A stretch of DNA of 64,000 bases from Larix kaempferi. Its lineage: Eukaryota; Streptophyta; Pinopsida; Pinales; Pinaceae. Position numbers and translations under genes: made by a program. The notes below the pieces were generated by a model. That model was not told the DNA's origin, searched no databases, and saw nothing but the letters and a program-made list of their open reading frames with translations. Numbering within the stretch: the first letter of the stretch is position 1; every line of letters starts with the position of its first letter. Location of the stretch: assembly GCA_027924585.1 (NCBI GenBank), contig BSBM01000190.1, forward strand, positions 2,986,501 to 3,050,500, read 5' to 3'. This document shows positions 10,604 through 22,198 of this stretch, in pieces.

Positions 10604-13600
10604 TTGTATTCATTGTCTGAATTACAAAGGAAGATTGATATGGGTAACCCGGTCAGGCATGAACCTGAGAACACTGAAGCTCTACGTGCCAACGCAGAAT
10701 TTTTTGCCATTTTTGCAGTGGCTGGGTGGACTGAGTATTTTCAACATTTAAGTGGTTTCCACATTGAAATGACATTACAGTTCATTTTTAACTTGACTGA
10801 TACTCACTCTGTGGTCAAGGGGGTGCGCATTGAGGTTACATAGGCAATTATATCCGAGGTTATTGGCTTATCCCAGGTTGGGAAGAAATGGTTTGGATGA
10901 AAGGTGCCAAATGTGACTGCAATAAGGGAATTTCTTGTAGTCAGGGGAGAATGTTCATCCAAAAGGCCATCGAATTGCACTGGAATCGTTACCTCGTCCT
11001 TGGGATCAAGTGGCAATTTTTCTGAAGAAATATATCTCCTATGAAGGTAGGTACCAAACTGTTTATTTCTCTAAATTCCCCTTATTATCGCATCTACACC
11101 ATGGCAATCTAGTTAATATGTCGTTTTATCTTTTTAAGACCCTACAAAACATGGCTGCATATGCAAGAACAGCTCGACACCCAATTTCTTCGCTCACCAA
11201 TCATGGCCTAATTAAATTACTAATCTTGTGGGACCTCGCACATCATAATTTGAGCTAGGCTCAATTTCTTACTGGGGCCGGGATAATTAGAGAACCTACA
11301 TTAGAATTGGGGGGTATTGGAGAAGGAGCAGAGGACCGGATTCCGTCAAATCTAGTTGGGGGGAGGATGGAGTATTAGTAGGAAATCAAACTGAAGGAGA
11401 AGGACAAGTAGACATGGGGGAAACTGCGACAGTAGCGAACCCTGTTATGGAGGAAATGGTGATGGAAGCCATGGAAGATGAGGAAGTAACATTAGAAGCT
11501 GCAACAGCAGCAAATCCTATAGGGGAATAAATAAACCCAATTGAAATTGTAGTTAGGGTGTCAGTAGCAGCAGTGGAAATGGCGTCATTAGCAACTTCAG
11601 CAAAGGAAGCTGAAGCTGGAGCAGCTGTTGAAGCTACGACAGTGGAAGCTACAACTGCGGAAGTGGCAATGCAAGAAGAAGAAGAATAGGCATAGGCAGT
11701 TGAGGAAGGAAATATCGAGGTGTTGGATATCGCATCCTCCCTGGAAATCAAGGGAACTATGATTGAAGAGGAGGAATTTGTTTCTCTCTTTGAAAATTTG
11801 GAAACACCTATGTCACAGAAGAAAAGAAAACGATCAGGGAATAAGGGTCAGATAGCTACTTTATCAAAGAAGAGAAGAACTAGAGCTGCTACAACAGCAG
11901 CAACATGCAGTGAAGACCGGCCATTGGAAGATGTGAAGAGAAGGACTCGATCTATGGCAGCAACAGAGACAACACGTGCAATTGGGGCAAATATTTAATT
12001 ACCCTCAGCAAAGGCAGCATGTGTAACTGGGATAGGCATAGAAATCCCTATTTTAAACCATAAAACACCTATTGTCACACAAGAACGTGCTGTGGATGAA
12101 CCCCAAGTTGAAAACCTCCTTTATGAAAATGAAGTGTTAAAAGAGGAAGTGCAATGGCTTCAGGATAAGTTGGAGAAATGGAAGGCAACTGGGAAATAGA
12201 CAGAGAAGAATTTGAATATGTTAGTAGAGGCTGCCAATTTGTTAGAAAATTCATCCCTTGCTTTGACAAATGAGGAATAAGGAGAAATGGTATCCCCAGA
12301 ATGTGGGGACATATTCTTTTCGGCGGGACATAGAGTCATAGTGCTGGGTTTGGGAGAATAAGAGCATGTACAAGCAAAGCAAGGAAGGGGAAGTGTAGCT
12401 ACAGTAGAGCTGGTGAAGGAGAATGAGGAAGAAGTTGACCTAATCCCTGATCTGGATTTACGAGAGGATGAAGCAATGTTGTCCCAACCATCAGGAAATA
12501 CTGAGCTATTCCAGGACCAGTGTCATCTTTCAGAGGATATCAAGGTAATTCAAGAACAACCTCATCAATTTGAAGAAATAAGCGAACAAGGTGCCGTTAC
12601 ACAAGAACCGACATCCTTGAAAGTGTTTAGTGAAGTTGCAACTTAGATAGCAATTGCCGATATTGATGAACAAGGGAAGGACACTGTTACACAATAACCA
12701 GTTCCCTTAAAAAAATTTGTTGAGATTGCAACCCAAACTAATGTTGTTGAGGTAGAATTAAAGGGACTGGATGATTCCACACAAGAACCAGCATCCCCAA
12801 AATTAGCCGTTGAAGCAGAGGTCACTGCAACACCAAGGGAAGATGAGGCTACTACACTGTCAATTCAATGGGGAAGCTGGAACATCTGTTGATGAGGTAA
12901 GAATTCTACTATCTCAAGGTGTCATTAATTTAGATTCTGATGATGAAAAAGATGTGGAGGATAGAAGGATTCAGCGACTGGAGAAAAATATTTTCTTGCT
13001 AAATATTGAGCTAGATAAATGGAAGAAATATATGGTTCAGTGCAGGGAAGGGATGGTCCCCCTCCCTGAACATAGAAATATTGTCAAGGAATTGAGAGAA
13101 AAATGGGTTGAGGAACTGTTCTTCTAGAAAATCCAGTGGGAAAACGTTCAAAAAGAGTTGGCAGAGTTGAATAAATTCAAGTCCATGCAACAAGAGAAGG
13201 ACCAATTGTATACTCTTTCCTAGGAATTGCTGAGTTGTAGGGCTCCATCCCCTTCTTACCCTATCTTTCTTTATGAACATACAACTTTATTCAAGATGAA
13301 AGCATTGAAAGAAGGAAGGTCATTTGGGCTAGCAACATTCTCCCAGTTTTTAGAAACTTTTCGGGAAAGTAATGATGAAGAGAAAAATTTGTTGTGTGAA
13401 TTATATTTACATGATAAAGCATGCTATACTAACTCTTGTTCTAACCCTGTGCCTCATTTGGGGGATGTTCAGCTGAGAGCATTTGCTTCTTTTGTCATCA
13501 ACCATGTCAAATGGAGAGATGCTTTCCAAAGTATCACAAAGAATGAGGATAATGACACCCTTTAGATTAGAGATGAACCTCGGCTTCCAATTGGACTCAA

Positions 13601-14272
13601 AGCCAGGCGTGCAAAGTCTCTCGAGTTTCCTGAGATTGTTCAGCACTTAGAAAATATGCAAGAAAGAATCATCACCATCCGTGTTGAGATAATTTCTATT
13701 AATCAGTAGTATGCCCTAGAGGGTACTGAGTACAGATGGTTATATTCTTCCTCATCCTTGAAGGAAGGGGACCCATATTGCTTTGAGAATTTTAAGCAAT
13801 CTTTAACAAGGGTGTCGGGGTACATGCAGTGCATCAAAAAGTGTGTACCTAGGTGGCTTGGGCTAAAATTCAAATTTCCCCTCATATGGATTCCTGTGAG
13901 TCCTTATAGAAACAACTATGTTTTGACTAAAGAGGAGGAGAAGTAGTGTTGGGAGAAGTGGGCCACCTGTCATGGATTTGTGCATCATGGGGAACCAATA
14001 GAACTTTCCTACAATCTTACCAAACTTCACAGGTACAGTCTGGATTCAGATTCGGACTCGTGGAGGCTGTTGCATGAGGACATGGAAATGGATAGTTGGG
14101 GGGAGATGTTGGGCCTTGGAAATGCCCCTTTTTTACCACACTTATTACATCATGTTTCCCTATTACACCCTACTTTAATAAACCATATACATGCCTTTCT
14201 TCCAGATCATTCAGCAATCCAGACAAGGTATAATTCATTATTGCTTCATTTATTTAATGCCTAAGATTGTTA
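10604..14272 (+). pseudogene. Long 3' ORF of gypsy element C (plant transposon-type domain plus coiled coil)
   Basis: A decayed protein of roughly 1,200 codons downstream of integrase. N-terminal part (about 10680-11260): EFFAIFAVAGWTEYFQHLSG, then IISEVIGLSQVGKKWF, YEGRYQTVYFSKFPLL and NHGLIKLLILWDL. These align in order with the LTR-encoded ORF of element EG (GCYNYYLKLQG, GEGWF, CEGRYSRVLIYHFILL, HHGLIKILV). From memory this resembles the domain called putative plant transposon protein, common in Athila-like elements; a profile search would be needed to name it. The middle is acidic with E/V/A repeats and a basic KKRKRSGNKG patch at about 11820. 12950-13230 is heptad-like. The C-terminal part (13230-14270) is W/L-rich and unrecognised. 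At least two frameshifts and many stops are present. Function unknown; such ORFs are sometimes called env-like, but I see no clear signal or membrane segment. Confidence 0.65.
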
Positions 14273-16330
14273 TGGTTGTGAATTCTAGCCTTCGATTTAT
14301 GCTAACTTGTGTTGATTTCATTAAGTCAATATCAAAGCACAGGTGTATCAGCCGCGATGCCTTGAGAAAGAATCACGTGTGGTGCTAGCTATTACTCTTC
14401 ATATTTAATTCCTCATATTCAAAGGGACAACGCATATTTCCACACGAAGCTGTAATAGGTCTTCGTTAAAACAAAGCATTGCTGCGACAGACAGGACGCA
14501 TCCCAATTGATTAATCCGTTGGTCCATTGATTTCCAGAGAAACAACATCTTTCATGTCTAACGGCCTTATCCAATTCGGCTGTAACAGTTCAGTTGTAAC
14601 TCCGCGGCATGAATATTAGAGATCTTCATTGCTGCACAAAATTAGTGGATCTTGAATTGTATTTTTCACGTATAAATATGGGAAGTCTGGGGTTGGTTGT
14701 TTATCATTTTGTATGGGATGTAACAAATAACTGAGACTATGGATTACCATCTTTAATGAAGAGTAGAGTTATTCATATTTATATGTCTTAATTTGTGGTA
14801 GTTCCCGGCGTCTCTGTTAGAAGGCCAGGGCCCGCCTTCCCACATAGATTGTCGAGTTAAGTAGATAGTTTAATTTATTTCCTGTTGTGTGGTGTGGAAT
14901 CACATTAGGCATATTATTGTTAGCTGCAACAGAGAATCTTTAATTGCATTCTTTCTTGTAGTTTATCATTGTATCTTGAATAGTTGCAACTATGTGGTGT
15001 GGTAGTCAACTGTGTAGGATAGTTCAATTGATGCATGGTATGTTAGAATTAGCTATTACAGCCAAGCTCAGCTTCAATCCCTTTCAGTCATTTATGCTTT
15101 CTAGGATTTCCAATATTTATCAATTTAGAGTTCAAGCTTATTTCTAATTCTGGTTGTTGTTGTATCTTTATTGAATTCATTAGACTAGGCATATTATGAT
15201 TGAGTTACAGTAGTTGTTCGATGAATCATTTTGGTAAAGATTGAATACTGTAGTTTAATAATTATAGGATTTAACTTCTTGCAAAAGTAATCTAGTTCAT
15301 TTATATTCTTAGATCAGTAACTGCTGCTAGGTTGATTTCTATAGGAAGGTAGTTGTACTTTGAATTCCTAGATGTATGAGTTAGATTAGTTTTCTTTATG
15401 GAATGTGTTTGGCTGAGCAGATAGGTAGGGTTATTATCTCCATTTAGGTAATCAACTACTTGAAATGTCTATGCATGGATTGTGCTTATTTCCATTGAGA
15501 TAAAATACTTCCCTCGGTTGACAATTTATATTGAGTATCCCGTGTGTTAGTTGCAATTAATTAGCATATAGGGTGACCAACATCTTCCAACAAATATTTT
15601 CGTCCTGGGTTGTCATATGGTTTCTACTTCAGGTTCTGGGGATTTATTCTGATGCCCTTTTTTCTATTGTTTATGTTATGCAGTCTCCTTTTTGTCAAGA
15701 ATTTTGATGTTGTCCTCCTAGAAGATATTCTACGCTATTATGTATTGGTTCTATATTTACTTACTTGGGCAGTTTATTAGGTGCTATAACATTCACAGAA
15801 TAGGGAATTTTCATGACTATTATAGATTAGATAAGGATGAACATGAGTCATGGACTCAATTTTTCGATGGGAGCAATCCTTCTCCCTTTTTTTGTAATCT
15901 ATGCTCTCTTTTATAATAGATAGTATTGAGATTGTGTTGAAACCTAGAATTATGGTAATATCCTACTAGAGAGTTAGTCTAGCTGGATGTTTCCCTTTCT
16001 TCCTTGAGTTCACTCTAATAATCTAGGTTCTTTCACAGGAAGCCGGGAAATGGGATGGTGGTATCTTGAGGGATGACTTAGGTGAAAGGAGTCTCATCCC
16101 ATAGGTAGTGGAGATGGATAGGAAAGTAGTAGTGGGAAGCATTGTGGTTCTTGGAAGAGGTAGTTCCAAGAGTTTCTAGAATGAGTGTGCCTCTACCTCT
16201 GGATTTGTGGTCTCAACTAGGGGGTGACATGTTCAAGTGAGTTAGAATTGAATGTATCTACGGTTGGAAGGAAAGTTGTCCCGTTGAACCAGTTGCTCAT
16301 TGAAGATAAGTATTTGTTCATATGATTATT
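14273..16330 (+). other. 3' region of element C, probably containing its 3' LTR
   Basis: No coding sequence. A good TATA box (TATAAATA at 14671-14678) follows the 3' ORF by 400 bp, and a GC-rich patch (GGCCAGGGCCCGCC, about 14832) lies downstream. Both are expected inside an LTR. Because the 5' LTR is not in the window, start and end cannot be fixed. Confidence 0.4.
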
Positions 16331-18445
16331 TATATTATTTTATCATATTTATGTGCCATGGAGGATGAATTGTGTCTTGTTTATGTTTATGGTTTATGTG
16401 CGAGGATTTGTATGTAGCATGGATGGATTTCGTACATTGAAACTCTGATTTTCAATGAGATTCTTCTACCATCTATTCTCTCTCTTCTCCTTTGTGGTTT
16501 ACCATTGTGGCTTTCACAGTAATGAGAGGGGCGCAACCATATGTTCTGGTTCACCCATTTATTCTCATTTCTAGGTTATGATACCTATCCCATTGCATCC
16601 ATAGTGATGCTTCCAGGAAGGAGCACCTTGTTTTTCATTGGAATCCTTTGTTTATGTTTTCTATGGTTAGTGTGGTCGTATATGATTCTATTCTTACTAC
16701 TTGATGATGCTATCAACAAACAAATCACATAACTAATAAATAATCATCATATGAAAGATAATTTTCATGCAAGCAACCATAACAACTAAATACTCACTGA
16801 TTCATGTTCTCAACAACTTTACAATTTGATATTTTCTATCAATTACCTGAATTAATTGTATGCTCATACTCATGGTAGATAATCTCATTACCATGCCCTA
16901 TAGATGTACACGTTACTAATTGCATTATTATTATTATTTTCAATAGTATGCACATTTGGTTTTATGCATTTAATAAGGCTATAGGTTTTAATTTCTTGAT
17001 TATATGGCTTGTTGTCCTAACCTTAGAGCACTTAATTATGATGTGTAATGTTAATTTATCCCTTTTCCTAGGTCTCCTAGTTCCTTTGACCTTGTTTAAA
17101 GGCCCAAGACACTGCAGGAGGATTGAGTGATGACTTCCACCCACGCGTTAGGGTCCACTAGGTTTCGTCATCATGGGATAGGGTCCCACGTGGAGGGATC
17201 CAAACCCATGTGAAGTTGCAACTCATTCAAACGTGTTGTGATATTGGCAGAACTATCAGCTTCCTCATTCAAGTTATGCATAATGTGTTTTAATTGCACC
17301 TTGCTCATATAACTTGCTTCCTATCTAATGTGATAAATTATTCTTTGAAGATAAATGTCTTGTGGGATAGTATTGATGTTCATATATCAAATGATCAATA
17401 AGGAGTCTCCAAGGATATTGCATAGGTGATCCTAGCTTTGCGAAGGATATTGCAACCTTATAGGAGGGATAGAGCTTTTGCTTGGTTATTGGTTTTGACT
17501 CCTAGTCCCCAAGCAAATCATTTGATCAATTTTCCCCACCCCTTTCATTAGTTATATATCAATTTATATTTATATTTTATTTTTTATTGTTTTATATATA
17601 AATTAACTAAATTTTGGATTAAAGGGAAATTTTGGTACCAACATGCTAACATTTAAATTCTATTCAAACATTGTTTTGTAGTTGAAAAACAAAATACTTT
17701 GCATGCTAACCTCATGACCTTGTGGAAATTGCAATTATGATAAGTCAATTTTGATTTTCAAGAATTTTGAAAGAAAAACATATTTTTATATTTGTAAGAT
17801 GTATACTCCCGAATTTTTTTTCGTATTGGATTTTAGTTAGGATTTTTTTTTTCATATCAAACTGAATTCGAATTTCAACTTGGAAACTATGCCTTGAACG
17901 ACATTCGATTTGGTCATAGAGAAGATGTGCAATCCCATTTTATTTAGTCAAAGAGTATCATCATAGCTCAACCAATTTGAATGTGATTTGAAAATAGAGA
18001 TTAGGGTTTCTCCAAGAAGCAAAAAAACCACAGATCAACATGTGTTCCATCAACCACTTCATCTTCTAGAGACCTCTTACAAGGATCCAAATCAAATAGT
18101 TACAAAAATACGATGTAACTAAGAACTCCATAACTTTGAATCCATGTGAAATTATTAACCAAAGATCTCATAGATCGTCACCTAAGATTCAATCATTTAC
18201 AACATCTTCAATCCTTGACTATAATCATATATAAGATAAATGACTGAATTCTTCATCTCGAGAGCGATACCTGAATGGTGGAGTGAAGAAATCAACCAAT
18301 CACCCATAGAAATGTTGCACACCATTCCTTTAGAGACCAAGATAATGCTTAACCCAAAGTTTTTGCAACGATCTCCTCCCCATGACTCTACTGCCAACCA
18401 TCCATGGAGGGAAGAACACAGATTGCTTTCTCAACTAGTGCAAAT
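16331..18445. other. No gene recognised; AT-rich intergenic sequence
   Basis: Only short open frames without recognisable motifs. Polypyrimidine and poly-T runs occur (for example about 17812-17852). No terminal repeats or coding remnants identified. Confidence 0.6.
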
Positions 18446-18961
18446 TGTTGGCACTTTCTCATGGTCAACATTTGTTATAGCTAAAACACTAATTGAATAC
18501 TACACATAATGTTACTTCCACAACTCAATAAATTATTCCACAACTATAAAACACAATAACAACAAAACAATACACAATAGACATAAATCATCTCATATTT
18601 GCTTTTATTAATAGAAATAAAATTGGTTACATGAGCCTCCCTTTCCCATGCAAAGCAAGGGATTTGTGAAACATACTCCCCTAGCTTCTACTATGCACCT
18701 ACAACTATTCAATGATCAAAAGGGGTTTCTACAGAATTACCAAAACAAGGCATGCTCAGTGACCTCCCAAAACCCTCTATTTATCCCATGCCCAATGGAG
18801 CTGGGAAATAAATGCTCCACTAGCTCCATTTACATGAAAATCCCTTTTTACATTTTCACACACTATTTTTCCATTATTACATTGACCAAACTAATTCATT
18901 AATGACCACAATATTGAGCAAAATCCTCTTAGTTGCATTCACACACAATCGAGCCCCAACA
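18446..18961 (-). repeat. Candidate solo LTR (516 bp)
   Basis: It begins TGTTGGCAC and ends CCCCAACA, giving TG/CA ends and a 6-bp terminal inverted repeat (TGTTGG/CCAACA). On the minus strand a TATA-like GATAAATAGAGGG is present near 18775-18787. The flanking 5-mers (CAAAT and ATGCC) do not match, so a target duplication is not supported and the call is tentative. Confidence 0.35.
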
Positions 18962-19761
18962 ATGCCGATGTGTAAAAATTAATGATGATGAACGAAAAGT
19001 TACACTGTCATATTATAGGATTGGGGCCAATTTAAAAATTGGGAAAGAATTAGATGAAAAATAATTCTTATCTATTTCAAGTGGAATTATGAGTTAAAAC
19101 TAAATGATGTATAAGTATACTTGAAATATTGCATGGAAAGAGGTGCATTCCTTGGATTCTTTGGATCTATGAAAATATCGTACATGACTCTTGTTTCTTT
19201 CCTTTGATATTGTAACAAGATCCATGTCATATATGTATGACTGAGCTCTCCCATTTTGAATTCATCAAAACGTTAAAATGGAATAAAAATAACTTCAACC
19301 TGAACATGCATGCACTAGAATAACCCTCATTTTAGGTCTACGAAAGCAAAGGAACTCTTAGAGAGTTCCTATGGTATGATCTCAATGATTGCTTGGATGT
19401 TAAATTGGGTGGTTGATACAATATAATTATTGTACTCTAATTCCTCCCATATGTTCTAAGTTCGATTTTGTTATTTTCTATCTAACAATGTCTTACATGA
19501 TTTATTCAACACACCAAGCCATGTGTTGCATTAGTTAGGGTCCATGAACTTAGATCCTCTACCACTTGGTTTCAATCCTCTACTTCTTGGATAACTTAAA
19601 ATGTGAATCCATTTGGTATATGGTTATGGATGGTGGAGCAACTCACTATCAACTATTTAAGAGAAATTGTGTCCTATGAGGGCAATTTTGCTACACAAAG
19701 AACTAATTCATTCAAATTAATAAATTTGACATTGTATAATGACAATGATGAAGTTTAAGTT

Positions 19762-19784
19762 TATATATATATATATATATATAT
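19762..19784. repeat. AT dinucleotide microsatellite
   Basis: About eleven TA units directly left of the palindrome at 19785-19872. Confidence 0.9.
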
Positions 19785-19872
19785 ATAATGTTAGGGCCAA
19801 TAATGTTATTAAAGCATAATATATATATATATATATATTATGCTTTAATAACATTATTGGCCCTAACATTAT
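19785..19872. repeat. Exact 88-bp palindrome with an AT-repeat centre
   Basis: Each base from 19785 pairs with its partner counted back from 19872; I checked the non-AT arms (ATAATGTTAGGGCCAATAAT and its continuation through TAAAGC) base by base without a mismatch. The centre, around 19828/19829, is an AT run, so there is no unpaired loop. It could form a cruciform in DNA or a long hairpin in RNA. Confidence 0.95.
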
Positions 19873-20352
19873 CTATGATTTAGTTTACTTGGCTCGATTG
19901 TTTTTGGGAGGAAGAAACTCTATCTGAAATGACCTTGAGAAAATTTAGGACAAGGACTACATAGATGGAAAAAATCTAGAGAATGGAAGGCCATTCGAAT
20001 ACATGACACTCAACCATAGACCGAACCACAAAGGAATCAACAATGGCTTCTGATTGGCTCACGAGACTATTTTATAGGTCAAGTCAACTGAGTAGAATAT
20101 TGGACAATCATATTGGAGTGCCCATTCGACATTCCCAGTGATAATGATATGTCAGAATCTATGAATCAATGCCAATTCTCTAGTAGACTGACTCTCCCAC
20201 TACCCATTATTGGAATTAATATTAAAAAATACCTATGGCACATTGCCATAACTCCATTGTAAAATCCACGTTCCTAAGTATGAATGAGATGAGAGATGGA
20301 CTTAAGAAAATGAAATATCTCCATTTTTGAAGGTTGTAGCAAGTCCAAATGT

Positions 20353-20357
20353 CTTAC
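20353..20357. repeat. Target-site duplication of EG, left copy
   Basis: CTTAC, identical to 48416-48420. Confidence 0.9.
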
Positions 20358-20521
20358 TATTATCTCCCCAAATAAATTAGACTAGGCACTTGTTTAGGTG
20401 ATAGGAGTTTTGTCTTTTTATTTTATATGCATTTGAATTCACGTGTCATAAGTTTGGATTATGTAATGAAGCTTGGAATAACTTTTGATGTTGCTCTGCT
20501 CCGAAAAAATAATTTTCATGG

Positions 20522-20834
20522 TTTCGGTAGTTTAGGCGGGCCTGACGATGGTTCATTAGCTACTGAAAACCCCACCTTCGGCAACTTACTACGCGAAATA
20601 CGAAACTCTCCAGCTACCAAAAGGGCAGACATATATCATGGTTCATGGGGCATTTTTCGGTGGCTTGAGCGAATACGACGGTGTTCATTAGCCCCCAAAA
20701 GGAAGATGCTTTTCGCAGTTTGCAGTTCAAGAATGAAGTCTCCTACAGCTGCCAAAAGCAAGGACATCTCCAGGATTCATGGGACTGTTTTCGGTGGCTT
20801 GGGATAATACGATGGTGTTCATTAGCCACCGAAA
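20522..20834 (+). repeat. Three 133-134 bp units, each with a stem-loop, in EG 5' LTR
   Basis: Inverted arms TTTCGGTAG/CTACTGAAA (20522 and 20560), TTTCGGTGGCT/AGCCCCCAAAA (20655-20665 and 20690-20700) and TTTCGGTGGCT/AGCCACCGAAA (20789-20799 and 20824-20834, perfect 11 bp). Starts are 133 and 134 bp apart. A fourth stem-loop lies at 36391-36438 in the distal part of the same LTR. The same units occur in the 3' LTR from about 44985 to 45300. Confidence 0.75.
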
Positions 20835-22193
20835 GGAAGATGCTTTCCACAACTCTCAGTCAAAGGACAGGATTGTCCACGGCCACCGAAATCCTCGGCA
20901 TGTGTGAACTCTTCCGATAGTTTATGGTTCTAAGGGTGAAGTTTTCGGCTACCAAAATTGAGTCGGTATCAAATGATGGAAACGTCAAATTAAGGGGTAG
21001 TCTCGAATTAAAGGTATTTCATCATTTCTTAACCACCGAAAAGGGGCATCTCCAGCGAAAACACGATCCTTTCATTTCAAGACCAGTTACAGATGATGAT
21101 CACTCCTGGGTAAAAGGGAAAGATTGATAGGTCATGTAAATCTTCATGATTGGTCTTCAGTACCACCTCTCGAAGTCAGGGCCCTGAACCAAGTTATACC
21201 TCATTTTGTGTTATTATCTATCAACGAGTTGCTCCTTCCTCGATTCCGCATCGTTTTTTCCAAAGGCTCGATCTTTCTGAAACACAGGTGTCGACAGCGG
21301 CTTGCAGATGAAGAAAGTAGGAGTTGTGCTTAGGAAGGATCTGAATGACGTCGGCTACCTCGAGTCACACCAAGAAATAGTCCAATTCTTCAAATGCATG
21401 GGATGCTATAACTATTACCTGAAACTCCAAGGCTCCCACCAGCAAATTGCAGAGGCTTTCACATTATCATTTGACGAAAGGAAAGCACAAATTGGGAAAG
21501 AAGAAGTCCAGGTAGATGAAGACTTCGTAGCAGCGGCCACGAAAATTCCATGGACAGGAGAAGGATGGTTCAAAACCACCACCACCCAGAAGGTCGAGTT
21601 CAGGTCATATCTCAAGCCTGTGCACTAGTCAATCACCTGGAACAAAGACGTCCCTATGTCTTTCTTGGAGGAAAGGTGGCAGCACCTGTTAAAGGCCATT
21701 TTGGTCTACTTTACATGTGAGGGCAGGTATTCCAGAGTGTTGATCTATCATTTCATACTGTTAGACCATTTCACTGGTAGGATCCCTCTAAACCTATCCT
21801 TCTATCTTCATAAAAAACTAACAAATATGGCTCACCAGGTCTAGGCAAAGCCGAGCAAGGTACAGAGCAGGTTATCCCACCATGGCTTAATTAAAATATT
21901 GGTATCAGAACATCTACGGAGAAATAATGAGGAGTGGATTTATTTCCTTTTCTGGAATGAATTTGACAAAGAATTGTGACCCGAAGACGAGGATAAGCCC
22001 TCCTCTAAAAATACATCCACTCTGATAAGTGAAAAGAGGAAAAGACGAGTTGTTTCCTCGTTTCCAGCAGTCCAAATTACCCCTTCTTCTAAGCCTGAGA
22101 GGATCGAAAAAAAGCTCGTTCTTAGAAAAGGAGGTGGAAATTCTTCAAAGAATGTGAACTTGTTAGGCCTCCCCTACACTGACTCTGAAGACG

Positions 22194-22198
22194 ATGAA
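22194..22198. repeat. Target-site duplication of F, left copy
   Basis: ATGAA, identical to 35625-35629. EG's 3' LTR shows the unoccupied site as GATGAACTG near 46653. Confidence 0.93.

Larger units (their letters stand above)
5803..16330 (+). mobile_element. Ty3/gypsy element C (Athila/Tat-like), 5' end missing
   Basis: Order on the plus strand: protease, RT, RNase H, integrase, an untranslated zone with a 41-43 bp repeat, a long 3' ORF, then a region with a TATA box that probably belongs to its 3' LTR. No chromodomain follows integrase, and a 3' ORF is present, as in the Athila/Tat branch of plant gypsy elements. Gag is absent because element B appears to separate it. Many stops and at least three frameshifts make it inactive. 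The right boundary is not resolved; 16330 is an estimate. Confidence 0.7.
18962..20352. other. No gene recognised; ancestral flank of element EG with palindrome
   Basis: Before EG inserted, this sequence was continuous with 48421-49098. A short stretch near 19630 translates as DGGATHYQLFKR, reminiscent of a copia protease active site, but nothing else supports it. The palindrome at 19785-19872 is listed separately. Confidence 0.5.

Noticed and set aside
11386-11751. Minus-strand Ala/Ser/Thr-rich frame of 121 codons
   Set aside because: Antisense of the acidic repeat region of the 3' ORF of C.
10604-14272. Env-like glycoprotein for the 3' ORF of C
   Set aside because: No signal peptide, cleavage site or clear membrane anchor is visible; the domain fits a plant transposon-type protein better.
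19620-19700. Possible copia protease relic (DGGATHY)
   Set aside because: A single short motif without zinc knuckle, integrase or RT around it; likely chance.
20427-20807. 126-codon frame in EG 5' LTR, also present as 132 codons at 44887-45285
   Set aside because: Its presence in both LTRs follows from their common origin. The peptide simply translates the stem-loop units and has no recognised motif.
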